Source: Carposina sasakii (taxonomy: Eukaryota > Arthropoda > Insecta > Lepidoptera > Carposinidae). Taken from it: 64,000 nt of DNA. Position 1 is the first letter of the stretch. Each line of letters opens with the position of its first letter. A program made the position numbers and the translations under genes. Positions 1 to 10,124 of this stretch are shown here, piece after piece. A model generated the notes under the pieces. It saw only the letters and a list, made by a program, of their open reading frames with translations. It made no database searches and was not told the origin of the DNA. The stretch lies in contig CP053163.1 in NCBI GenBank assembly GCA_014607495.2, positions 8,164,716-8,228,715 of the forward strand, in the 5' to 3' direction.

Positions 1-32
1 ATCCATAGGAATAACGCGTTTATTTATAATTC

Positions 33-255
33 TGTAATGGTGGATCGTGCAATTTATTGTAAAAACGTAAAAAATATTTATCACAATACTATATTATTCC
101 GACATTCCTTGTTATCTGCCGGTCACCATCACACTGGCGCCCTACGTGGGGCCGCCAGTGTGATGGTGTATCGTGCAATTTAATGTATAAACGTAAAAAA
201 TATTGATCACAAAAATATATTATTCTGACATTCCCTGTTATCTGCCGGTCACCAT
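33..255. repeat. pair of 97-bp LTR-like direct repeats
   Basis: Two copies of equal length, 33-129 and 159-255, differ at about 9 of 97 positions. Each begins TGT(A/G)ATGGTG and ends GCCGGTCACCAT. They are separated by only 29 bp that include TGGCGCCCTACGTGGGGC. That string resembles, from memory, the primer-binding region that follows the 5' LTR in some insect LTR retrotransposons. This could be a relic of an LTR element that lost nearly all its interior, or simply a local duplication. No gag or pol sequence is visible. Confidence 0.5.
124..168. repeat. perfect GC-rich hairpin, 16-bp arms
   Basis: Arms 124-139 and 153-168 are exact reverse complements with a 13-bp loop (CCCTACGTGGGGC). It sits between, and overlaps the edges of, the two 97-bp repeats. 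It is much more GC-rich than its surroundings. Confidence 0.8.
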
Positions 256-1315
256 GGTTACCTAGTAATGCAAGCCAGCCGAAGGATGGGCGATATACAT
301 CCTACAGTTTTAAGTTAACCTTAAATGACTGGTCAGGAGCATAAAGTTCAGAAACCTCATTAACACTTTATTATAGTAGCAAGACTGGGACGTCCTTAAG
401 CTCTCTTGCACTAAAAATTTATTGCACGACCAAGTCAAAGCGGAGTGGTAGTAGTAACTTGCCATCTTGAGCAGTAAAATTGCAACTGCCAATAAGCATG
501 AGAAAACTTTAAAGATATCTACGTCTTGAGAGGTTTTGTATTCATGCAGAAACGTACAAAATTGTATATTTATTGTGGAATCTTTGAATAGTAATATTTG
601 TTCAATTCAATTTTGTAGATCAAATCAAGATGTTTTAAGAATACTCACTGGTATGAAATATGCGAAAAAACATATATATCAATAGTAAACACGAATTAAT
701 AAAATATTTTAAATTTTCAAGGTTTTGCTTACACCTTTCAAACATCGAATATGCCACCACGATCAAGGGAGACCATAAATTTTAAAAGTACAGTTGTTAA
801 AGATTAATAATGGCATCGCAAAACATCGATAAGAATCTTAGACCACAATATGTACAAAGCAATTTACCTAGTATAAAAACACTCTTAATTTCAACTCTAT
901 CACATACATTATAATATCAATGTTCTTTCTAAGAAAATCAAATTATTCAGCAAATATTTATTTATTTATTTATTTGGAAACAAGCAGACACAGATGTATA
1001 TGTAAAACATAATTGTATAAAAAGAATACTAATTACATCAGTGTCCTTGAACACGTTTCACTGAGAACACACACTATTATAATTAAAGCTAAAACTATTA
1101 CATTTCACAAAATATACATATGCATAAACAAAATACGAAATAAGTCCATGCCTATTAATTTACATCACGTCTATGTATTTTACTTAATGGTAGTAGTAGA
1201 TAGTAGGTAAGTTGATCAAACAACTTTACTGGCCTTGGCTATTGAAAGGTAAAGTTATACATCTCTTCATAAAAAGGACATAATGAATTTCAGGTGAATC
1301 CACCAACGAGGGCGT
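256..1315. other. AT-rich stretch, no gene seen
   Basis: No frame here shows a recognisable domain. A short (TTTA)n run lies at about 957-975. Nothing else could be assigned. Confidence 0.5.
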
Positions 1316-1539
1316 CAGTATAATCAAGTTAAATGGAACATTTCTAAGATTCCGAGATGGCTCGGAATTTAAAATAAAATTCACTGGCCGTCTCAAGAAT
1401 ACTTAGATTAGAATTTATTGATTTGTCAGTTAAGACTACAATATAATTATAACTCTAGGCAGATTAAATTCCTAAATGAATCAGCCTCGATATGATAATC
1501 TAGGTATCTTTTTTAAAAATAATTGGTTGAACTAAATAT

Positions 1540-1702
1540 TTTCAGTTCGAATCCTATCCTAATCTCTCTCCGATCGTGTCTGCTTTCCGTCCTATGAGAA
1601 TTGAACTGTGAGAATAAGGAACAGTGCACCTGTGTTTGTATGTGTGCGCTATAATTTTTCCTGCGCAGTTGATCTCGGTTGAGATTGGCCTTTATGACCG
1701 AA
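1540..1702 (-). repeat. unnamed interspersed repeat, copy 1
   Basis: On the minus strand it runs from the GAT-repeat side through GGCCAATCTCAACCGAGATC and GTGCACTGTTCCTTATTCTC to CACGATCGGAGAGAGATTAG. The same order occurs at 20216-20452 (plus) and in part at 3630-3745 (minus). No coding sequence was seen. It may be the 3' region of a retroelement. Confidence 0.45.
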
Positions 1703-1979
1703 ATCATCATCATCATCATCATCATTTACAGCCCTGAGAAGTCCACTGTTCGACATAGGCCTCCCCAACAACCTCCACTCCGACCGGTCGGAAGCAGCCT
1801 GCATCCAACCGACGCCCGCAACCTTGACCAGGTCATCCGTCCGCGGGTGGCCTTCCCACGCTGCGCTTGCCGATACGTGGTATCCACTCTAGAACTTTCC
1901 GACTCCATCGGCCATCAGTTCTTCGAGCTATGTGCCCTGCCCATTGCCACTTCAGCTTGCTGGAACGTTCAGCTATGTC
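1703..1979 (-). pseudogene. 3' end of a LINE reverse transcriptase with GAT tail
   Basis: Read on the minus strand, it encodes DIAERSSKLKWQWAGHIARR, then KVLEW and GKRSVGRPP. This is the C-terminal end of the endonuclease-reverse transcriptase of an RTE-like LINE common in Lepidoptera (from memory). A frameshift or stop follows RPPADG near 1833; the remainder (VGWMQAASDRSEW-like, then GRPMSNSGLL) is in another frame. The copy ends in a (GAT)n tail at 1703-1725. It is a dead 5'-truncated copy, duplicated exactly at 9464-9740. Confidence 0.7.
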
Positions 1980-2137
1980 GGTATGACATAGTATGACCGA
2001 AATACGGTTGGAAAATTTATTTATTATACCATATTTTTTAAAGTTTCTCAATACGAGTACGTTATAAAAGAATGATCAAAGGTGAAATTGTCAGCTTTGC
2101 TAACAGTTTAGTTATGATAAAAGTAGAGTACCTGAAA

Positions 2138-2616
2138 CAGTGATAGCCCAATGGGTAAAGCCTCGAGCACACCGGATGCGTATGCGTACACGTAAACGTA
2201 GACGTACGTACGTCTGAGTTGTACAGATGGAACTGTATAAGACAGGACACACAGCTTGACGTCTACGCTTACGTCTAAGCATCCGATCTGCCCGTGCCTA
2301 TACAGTTCCATACATTACAACTCAGAGGTACGTGTACGTCTACGCTTACGTGTACGCATATGCATCCGGTGTGCTCGAGGCTTAAGACGTGCGCCTTTCA
2401 GTCGGAAGGCGTGGGTCCGATCTCAATCACGGCCCTGTACCACTGAATTGATTTCATGTACGGATTCATCAAAATTGTCACTTAGGAGGAGGGTTGGCGT
2501 CAGGCAGGCAGCCGGCTGTAAAACAAATGCCAAATCTCTGGCAATGTGAGTTTCGAAAGAAATTAATATTGCGCCATCGACCTCATAAATGACGGGATAA
2601 TGGCAGGAAGAAGATG
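2138..2616 (+). mobile_element. tRNA-type SINE (SINE-1) split by a MITE
   Basis: The head GTGATAGCCCAATG lies at 2139-2152 and the rest resumes at 2383 with TAAGACGTGCGCCTTTCAGT. Box-B-like GGCGTGGGTCCGATC follows, then the body (GGCGTCAGGCAGGCAG, CTGGCAATGTGAGTTTCGAA) and the end GGCAGGAAGAAGATGA. The unsplit copy at 62391-62655 shows the original order. Box B is degraded here (GGGTCCGATC rather than GGGTTCGAATC), so pol III transcription is unlikely. Confidence 0.7.
2159..2382. mobile_element. ACGT-rich palindromic MITE (MITE-A), 224 bp
   Basis: Terminal inverted repeats begin AGCCTCGAGCACACCGGATG and continue through ACGT-dense sequence, making the unit almost a palindrome. It is flanked by TAA on both sides (2156-2158 and 2383-2385). 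Removing it restores the SINE order seen at 62.4 kb. A three-base TAA/TTA duplication is the habit of PIF/Harbinger elements, so I place it there tentatively. No transposase is present. Further copies: 9041-9274, 41223-41454 and 51634-51765. Confidence 0.75.
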
Positions 2617-3629
2617 AAAAGTACCTGTTCAAGAATGAATAAGATTAACCACACTGCATGGATCGACAAATGCTCAGCATGTTGCATCCATACTGAGAGC
2701 AGTTTTTGTTCGATGCTCAATGTGCGAGCGGTCTTAAAGCTATTTTTATAAATATCATTCTTAGATACTCTTCCTCTACTATAACTTAATACTTTAAGAC
2801 AGCTTGAAGTATCAATATCATAGTGGGGGCATACAGTACCTACAGGATATAGAATTTCCGCTCGAGATGTCCGCATTGCCGTCATAGAGGTTCAGTTATT
2901 TCAATGTTCAAGAAATATGAGTGCGAATTTGTTGAGTAAAATGTATGTACATGTATATTTGAAAACGAAATAAATAAGTATGAGTAATTTATACTATGTT
3001 CTACCTAGTTAACTAATTTTAAAAGCACGTTTGGCTAAGGTTTATACTCAACATAAGACAGTAAGTTGAAATTGTACTTTAAAAATGTATTTCTTACTTA
3101 TTACTGAGATAACCATTTTGGCATTTATTTTTTCTCTCCGTATTGAAGCCAAAGTAAACATTGAATTCGACAGATCGTATCATCCTATTACTTTTGAGGC
3201 CCTGGCACTCCCAAAAAAATCTGTTTTCTCAATTTTTTAGCTATTGTAACAAGTCAAAGATATTTGGAATAGCAATAATATTTGGTTCAATACAACACCT
3301 GTAGACAAGGTAAGCCCCAATATCGATGTCGGCAGATATGTGGAATTATCTGGCTCTATGCCCACGCCGCCAATTCCAAGACTTGCCAAGTCACCTCTAT
3401 TATTTTATGTACTTTTGGTAATGTATTGGCAATTTTAGTTTGAATGCTTACCAAAAACTTATGCACGCTATGGTATAACATATGTCTAAACCTGTAGGTA
3501 ATGCAATAAAATAATTATTATTAAGGTGTCTCATTAGTATCTGAAAAAATTATAGTAATTTCATCCCTGTTATAGACCTATATCATAGATTTTTTTTGTA
3601 TGGATTTTGATGTATTAATAAAATTAACA

Positions 3630-3745
3630 CAAAGCTCGTGCCTCGGGAAATATTTAAAACCGTTGGTACTGCACCTGATCTCTCTCTGGTCGTTTCGGAT
3701 TTCCGTCCCATTGGACTATGACAGTGAAGGAAGAGACCTCTACTG
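3630..3745 (-). repeat. unnamed interspersed repeat, copy 2 (partial)
   Basis: Contains AGCTCGTGCCTCGGGAAATA and the CTGATCTCTCTCTGGTCG to GGACTATGACAGTGAAGG block. It is the same family, in reverse, as the far half of 20216-20452. Only that half is present. Confidence 0.45.
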
Positions 3746-4302
3746 GCGAATAAACTAATTCAGTCTTCGGATCGTTTTTTTAAGAACATTTTAAAGATTT
3801 TCATAAACATTACATTCTAAACATGCCATAAACATTATAATTCCTTTACTAATAATAAACACAAAACGCGTAATCCTTTAATCCATCTGTAAATAAATAA
3901 CGGGTGCTTTCTGTGTGACCGGCGTCGACCATTTTGCGCTATCTCTGTGACCTGTTCCCCAATTCTGGTACATTTTTCAACAGAAAGTCAGCCTAAGTAA
4001 AACCGTAGATATATCAAAGCGTAGTGCGAAGCATTTCTTTACTGTGAAGTTATTAGGCGCATTTGCCAATATAATTGTTCGTATTAGGTATATCATACTG
4101 GGACCGCTGCATTCAAAATTATACTTAAGTAGAGTGGTAGTTTTGGTTTCTATTGGCTCTCAAAAGCCTTCTGTTTTTTACTGCTATATCTTCAATGCAC
4201 GGATATTCTTCAATAACAGATGTACTATTATAATGTAAAAAATGGATGACTCATTTGCACACTTCTGCCCAATCTTATTGGGGGTTAATGGGCGTGACTA
4301 TA

Positions 4303-4670
4303 CAGGGTGATTTTTGGTCATCAACGTTCCCGAAAACTACAGAATCTCCTCATCATCATGATCATTTTTCTCCATGGAAGCATACCTGGGAAGTGTCTGG
4401 TTTCCAAAATATTAGGGTCCAAAGTTGAGAAAATAGACTGCATTTTTCTGCGTAAATGCACATTGACGCGTGTAGCTAGATTTTTTCACGAGAAATAATT
4501 AATACCTGTCTATGAAAAAACTAGCATAAACACTGGACACTATAAATTTCGGCCGATCAACTAATAAAAAAAAATACATGGTTTCCCAGCATTTTTTTTG
4601 ACATAAACTTACTTTATTTGATGTATAGAGTACGTATCCTTCATTAAGGGTGGCAACGAAAAAACACCTG
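4303..4670 (+). mobile_element. CAGGGTG MITE (MITE-B), left-arm copy
   Basis: Starts CAGGGTGATTTTTGGTCATC and ends GGCAACGAAAAAACACCTG, with a TA dinucleotide on each side (TATACAGGGTG on the left, CACCTGTATG on the right). The right terminus has lost one C relative to other copies. TA duplications and a short CAGGGTG terminus suggest a Tc1/mariner-type non-autonomous element. It has no coding capacity. The preceding 4245-4302 (CACACTTCTGCCCAATCTTA) belongs to another interspersed repeat. Confidence 0.65.
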
Positions 4671-5084
4671 TATGTAAGTATGTAGGTATTCAAACTTTAG
4701 GTAAGTATCGCTTTGCACTTCACTTCTATAATTGTTCGATATCAGCTGCGTTTTAGCTAGAAAACTTACCAGAAGAATTAGTGTCCTGGGTCACACGCCG
4801 ACTTGCTCGCTAATCCTAATGTAGTAGGATATTAACCCGACTGTGTTTGCAGCTGAGCAAATATGCATGAAGCTTTGCTTTGGCGATAATGATGAAATTA
4901 AATACTAAAGATCATAAAGAATCTCGGATTTTTTTTTCCAATTTTGAAATTTCGTATGAAATCAATGGAAATTTTAATCTGTAATATGCAAAAAATCTCT
5001 CAGGATCGGTTATTAAAATTGGCTGTAACAGCAAATAAAGCGTGAAGTGGTAACAGACAAACTTACTTTCATATTTATATATGT

Positions 5085-5195
5085 ACATCTCAACTATACC
5101 CTCAAATTGGTCAGAAGTGGCACCATGTGGTTCTATCGGCCCTTGGTTCTCTGCCTACCCCGTAAGGTATAAAGGCGTGACTATATGTATGTATT
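5085..5195 (+). repeat. interspersed repeat ending GGCGTGACTATATGTATG
   Basis: Core strings are CTATACCCTCAAATTGGTCA, GGTTCTATCGGCCCTTGG and CTGCCTACCCCGTAAGG. Relatives lie at 35590-35672, 38340-38410 and 55025-55135, and in the right arm at about 6010-6120 (minus). It appears to be a non-coding retroelement tail. Confidence 0.55.
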
Positions 5196-5465
5196 TATAT
5201 TTAAATATTCGTTAGGATTCGGGTTTCGTATTGCTATAATTTAGTCAAAGTACCTATTCGTATCTAATAAATTTCAATTTTAATGAATAAGTCAATAATT
5301 CATTAGTTATACTTACACTAAATCTGCATTTTACTCTTCATATACTCGTATGTGTAATTCTTCATTGAACTGAGCTCAATTGAAAACACAAATGGAAGTT
5401 TAGTGATTGAGAAAGAATATAAATATGTATTGAAAAGTTGGAAACAATATTTTGAAAAGTTATTT

Positions 5466-5524
5466 TTATACTCGCTGTTGCCAGAGTACTAACTTCAATC
5501 TGAGGTTGGCGTATTTTCCCTATC
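5466..5524. other. 59-bp spacer at the centre of the inverted repeat
   Basis: Left-arm TTTTGAAAAGTTATTT ends at 5465 and its complement begins at 5525. The spacer has no match to itself. It is not the PacBio hairpin adapter as I remember it. Confidence 0.7.
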
Positions 5525-6579
5525 AAATAACTTTTCAAAATATTGTTTCCAACTTTTCAATACATATTTATATTCTTTCTCAATCACTAAACTTCCATTT
5601 GTGTTTTCAATTGAGCTCACGTCAATCAATTGAATGGCTTCCCGGTATAAACGGTGCGATTACTGATTAAAGATTACATACAGTTGAGTTTAATTTAATT
5701 TATGAAGAGTAAAATGCAGATTTAGTGTAAGTATTAACTAATGAATTATTGACTTATTCATTAAAATTGCGGTAACCATCTTTAATTACAAATTAGATAC
5801 GAACTACAGAGGTCCATTGTGTTCTTTCCATTTGACGTTGTAAAATAAAGGAGGTTAAATTATAGACCCGCATTCGCAATACGAAACCCGAATCAAATGA
5901 TAAAAATGTATTTGTATTTCTAAAAGTCGAATATTTAAATACTGTCGAAAATAGACATACATCTCTACCTAGCTCCCCCTTCACGCCTTTCATACCTTAG
6001 AATTTCGGGGTAGGAGATTCGCTCACGAGAACCAAGGGCCGATATAGTACAAATTTTTACCACTTTTAATGTTGTGCCACTTCTGACCAATTTGAGGGTA
6101 TAGTTTGAGATGTACATATATAAATATGAAAGTAAGTTTGTCTGTAATAAAACCACTTCACGCTTTCAAATTTGCTGTTACAGCCAATTTTAATAACCGA
6201 TCCTGAGAGATTTTTTGCATATTACAGATTAAAATTTCCATTGATTTCATACGAAATTTCAAAATTGGAAAAGCTAAAAATCCGAGATTCTTTATGATCT
6301 TTAGTATTTAATTTCATCATTATCGCCAGTGAAGCAAAGCTTCATCCGCATATTTGTTCTCAGTCTGCGAAATAAAACACAGTCGGGTTCCCAAATATCC
6401 TACTACATTAGGATTAGCGAGCAAGTTTCGGCGTGTGACCCAGGACACTAATTCTTCTGGTAGAGTTTTCTAGCTAAAACGATACAGCTGATATCGAACA
6501 ATCGAATACTCTAGTAAAGTTGTGAAGTGTAAAAGTTCGATACTTACCTAAAGTTTGAATACCTACATACTTACATGCA

Positions 6580-6972
6580 CAGGTGTTTTTTCGTTGCCAC
6601 CCTTAATGAAGGATACGGTGTGCAACTCTATACCCATCAAATAAAGTAAGTTTATGTACCAAAAAAAATGCTGGGAAACCATGTATTTTTTGGTTTACTT
6701 AGTTGATCGGCCGAAATTTATAGTGTCCAGTGTTTATGCTAGTTTTTTCATAGTACAGGTATTAATTATTTCTCGTGAAAAAATCTAGCTACACGCGTCA
6801 ATGTGCATTTACGCAGAAAAATGCAGTCTATTTTGACTCAACTTAGTGGTACCCTAATATTTTGGAAACCAGACACTTCCCAGGTATGCTTAGACCATGG
6901 AACTAAAAAATGATCATGATGATGAGGAGATTCTGTAGTTTTCGGGAACGTTGATGACCAAAAATCACCCTG
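6580..6972 (-). mobile_element. CAGGGTG MITE (MITE-B), right-arm copy
   Basis: Mirror of 4303-4670 with extra bases scattered through it. For example, between ATGCTT and ATGATCATGATG the stretch reads AGACCATGGAACTAAAAA where the left arm has CCATGGAGAAAA. Its outer TATA context is retained. Confidence 0.6.
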
Positions 6973-7342
6973 TATAGTCACGCCCATTAACCCCCAATAA
7001 GATTGGGCAGAAGTGTGCAAATGAGTCATCCATTTTTTACATTATAATAGTACATCTGTTATTGAAGAACCTATGCGTGCATGTTGAAGATATAGCAGTA
7101 AAAAACAGAAGGCTTTTGAGAGCCAATAGAAACCAAAACTACCACTCTACTTAAGTATAATTTTGAATGCAGCGGTCCCAGTATGATATACCTAATACGA
7201 ACAATTATATTGGCAAATGCGCCTAATAACTTCACAGTACCACCCCAGAAATGCTTCGCACTACGAGGCTTTGATATATCTACGGTTTCCGGGAGGTAGC
7301 TTAGGCTGACTTTCTGTTGAAAAATGTACCAGAATTGGGGAA

Positions 7343-7419
7343 CAAACTGCGGTCACACCCGCCTGCCCAGCGTGGTGTGGTGATATGGCGCAAACCCCCC
7401 ATGCAGTCTTGTGACGTGC
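7343..7419 (+). repeat. LINE/SINE-tail-like sequence interleaved in the right arm
   Basis: AAACTGCGGTCAC, CCCGCCTGCCCAGCGTGGTG, CCCCCCATGCAGTCTTGTG and CGTGCC match, in order, the interior of the 258-bp SINE-like unit (compare 62254-62325). The left arm (about 3905-3960) has none of them, yet the left-arm bases (GGTCAC, GCGCAAA, GACG, CCGGTCACAC) survive between them. This is not a clean insertion. Confidence 0.6.
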
Positions 7420-8775
7420 CGGTCACACGGAGAAAGCTACGTCCGTTATTTATTTACAGATGGATTGCAAAGGATTACGCGTTTTGTGTTTATTATTAGT
7501 AAAGGAATTATAATGGACGTTTATGGCATGTTTAGAATGTAATGTTTATGAAAATCTTTAAAATGTTCTTAAAAAAACGATCCGAAGACTGAATTAGTTT
7601 ATTCGCCAGTAGAGGTCATTAATTCTTCCTTCACTGTCATAGTCCAATGGTTTAGACGGAAATCCGAAACGCTCCAGAGAGAGATCAGGTGCAGTACCAA
7701 CGGTTTTAAATATTTCCCGAGGCACGAGCTTTGTGTTAATTTTATTAATACATCAAAATCCATACAAAAAAAATCTAATGATATAGGTCTATAACAGGGA
7801 TGAAATTACTATAATTTTTTCAGATACTAATGAGACACCTTAATAATAATTATTTTATTGCATTACCTACAGGTTTAGACATATGTTATACCATAGCGTG
7901 CATAAGTTTTTGGTAAGCATTCAAACTAAAATTGCCAATACATTACCAAAAGTACATAAAATAATAGAGGTGACTTGGCAAGTCTTGGAATTGGCGGCGT
8001 GGGCATAGAGCCAGATAATTCCACATATCTGCCGACATCGATATTGGGGCTTACCTTGTCTACAGGTGTTGTATTGAACCAAATATTATTGCTATTCCAA
8101 ATATCTTTGACTTGTTACAATAGCTAAAAAATTGATGAAAACGTAGATTTTTTTGGGAGTGCCAGGGCCTCAAAAGTAATAGGATGATACGATCTGTCGA
8201 ATTCAATGTTTACTTTGGCTTCAATACGGATTTAGAAAAAATAAATGCCAAAATGGTTATCTCAGTAATAAGTAAGAAATACATTTTTAAAGTACAATTT
8301 CAACTTACAAATTGTGCCTTATGTTGAGTATAAACCTTAGCCATGGAACGTGCTTTATAAAATTAAAGTGCCTAACTAGGTAGAACATAGTATAAATTAC
8401 TCATACGTATTATTTATTTCGTTTTCAAATATACATGTACATACTTATTTTACTCAATAATAATTCGCACTCATATTTCTTGAACATTGAAATAACTGAA
8501 CCTCTATGACGGCAATGCGGACATCTCGAGCGGAAATTCTATATCCTGTAGGTACTGTATGCCCCCACTATGATATTGATACTTCAAGCTGTCTTAAAGT
8601 ATTAAGTTATAGTAGAGGAAGAGTATCTAAGAATGATATTTATAAAAATAGCTTTAAGACCGCTCGCACATTGAGCATCGAACAAAAACTGCTCTCAGTA
8701 TGGATGCAACATGCTGAGCCATTTGTCGATCCATGCAGTGTGGTTAATCTTATTCATTCTTGAACAGGTACTTTT

Positions 8776-9295
8776 CATCTTCTTCCTGCCATTATCCCGT
8801 CATTTATGAGGTCGATGGCGCAAGTTATTAATTTCTTTCGAAACTCACATTGCCAGAGATCGGGTTGGCATTGGTGTTTTACAGCCGGCTGCTGGTTGCC
8901 TGATCGCGCAGCAACCCTAGAGCCTCGTTTTCTAAGTGCATACAATTTTGATGAATCCGTACATGAAATCAATTCAGTAAAGGTACAGGGCCGTGATTGA
9001 GATCGGACCCACGCCTTCCGACTGAAAGGCGCACGTCTTAAGCCTCGCAGCACACCGGATGCATATGCGTACACGTAAGCGTAGATGTCTCGTACACGTA
9101 CCTCTGAGTTGTAATGTATGGAACTGTATAGGCACGGGCAGATCGGATGCTTAGACGTAAGCGTAGACGTCAAGCTGTGTGTCAACTGTCTTATACAGTT
9201 CCATCTGTACAACTCAGACGTACGTACGTCTACGTTTACGTGTACGCATACCCGCATCCGGTGTGCTCGAGGCTTTACCCATTGGGCTATCACTG
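8776..9295 (-). mobile_element. SINE-1 split by MITE-A, right-arm copy
   Basis: Mirror of 2138-2616. Extra short stretches, such as GATCGCGCAGCAACCCTAGA in the body, are absent from the left arm and from the 62.4-kb copy. Confidence 0.65.
9041..9274. mobile_element. MITE-A, right-arm copy
   Basis: Flanked by TTA at 9038-9040 and 9275-9277, the complement of the left-arm TAA. The terminal CTCGAGCACACC has become CTCGCAGCACACC and the interior has gained TGTCT-type insertions, so the palindrome is poorer than in the other copies. Confidence 0.7.
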
Positions 9296-9463
9296 TTTCA
9301 GGTACTCTACTTTTATCATAACTAAACTGTTAGCAAAGCTGACAATTTCTAACCTTTGATCATTCTGAATTTATAACGTACTCGTATTGAGAAACTTTAA
9401 AAAATATGGTATAATAAATAAATTTTCCAACCGTATTTCGAAGTCATACTATGTCATACAAAC

Positions 9464-9740
9464 GACATAGCTGAACGTTCCAGCAAGCTGAAGTGGCAAT
9501 GGGCAGGGCACATAGCTCGAAGAACTGATGGCCGATGGAGTCGGAAAGTTCTAGAGTGGATACCACGTATCGGCAAGCGCAGCGTGGGAAGGCCACCCGC
9601 GGACGGATGACCTGGTCAAGGTTGCGGGCGTCGGTTGGATGCAGGCTGCTTCCGACCGGTCGGAGTGGAGGTTGTTGGGGAGGCCTATGTCGAACAGTGG
9701 ACTTCTCAGGGCTGTAAATGATGATGATGATGATGATGAT
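9464..9740 (+). pseudogene. 3' end of a LINE reverse transcriptase, right-arm copy
   Basis: Same 277-bp length and content as 1703-1979 in reverse, with the same frameshift after GRPP and a (GAT)n tail at about 9718-9740. Confidence 0.7.
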
Positions 9741-10124
9741 TTCGGTCATAAAGGCCAATCTCAACCGAGATCAACTGCGCAGGAAAAATTATAGCGCACA
9801 CATACAAACACAGGTGCACTGTTCCTTATTCTCACAGTTCAATTCTCATAGGACGGAAAGCAGACACGATCGGAGAGAGATTAGGATAGGATTCGAACTG
9901 AAAATATTTAGTTCAACCAATTATTTTTAAAAAAGATACCTAGATTATCATATCGAGGCTGATTCATTTAGGAATTTAATCTGCCTAGAGTTATAATTAT
10001 ATTGTAGTCTTAACTGACAAATCAATAAATTCTAATCTAAGTATTCTTGAGACGGCCAGTGAATTTTATTTTAAATTCCGAGCCATCTCGGAATCTTAAT
10101 GTTCCATTTAACTTGATTATACTG

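Larger units (their letters stand above)
1316..5465 (+). repeat. left arm of a giant inverted repeat
   Basis: This 4150-bp arm is repeated in reverse complement at 5525-10124. Arm content in order: an unnamed repeat (minus), a LINE tail (minus), a tRNA-type SINE split by a palindromic MITE (plus), a second copy of the unnamed repeat (minus), a CAGGGTG MITE (plus), and an interspersed repeat at about 5085-5195. Frames at 1513-1725 and 1726-1908 recur with identical protein in the right arm, so parts are identical or nearly so. The copies of known repeats look cleaner here than in the right arm; for example the MITE is 224 bp with a good palindrome. Confidence 0.9.
5525..10124 (-). repeat. right arm of the giant inverted repeat
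   Basis: Reverse complement of 1316-5465 but 450 bp longer. The outer 660 bp (9464-10124) match the left arm almost exactly. Inward of that, differences recur every few tens of bases and nearly always make this arm longer: MITE-A is 234 bp against 224, MITE-B 393 against 368, the SINE/MITE unit 520 against 479. One-sided indels of this kind look more like uncorrected read errors than mutation, but a real palindrome cannot be excluded. Confidence 0.85.

Noticed and set aside
5466..5524. Sequencing adapter at the centre of the inverted repeat
   Set aside because: The spacer does not resemble the SMRTbell adapter I remember; the artefact hypothesis rests on the one-sided indels, not on an adapter.
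8775..9293. 172-codon minus-strand frame, the longest in the window
   Set aside because: It runs through SINE-1 and the palindromic MITE-A; the frame is open only because of insertions in the right arm, and the left arm does not keep it.
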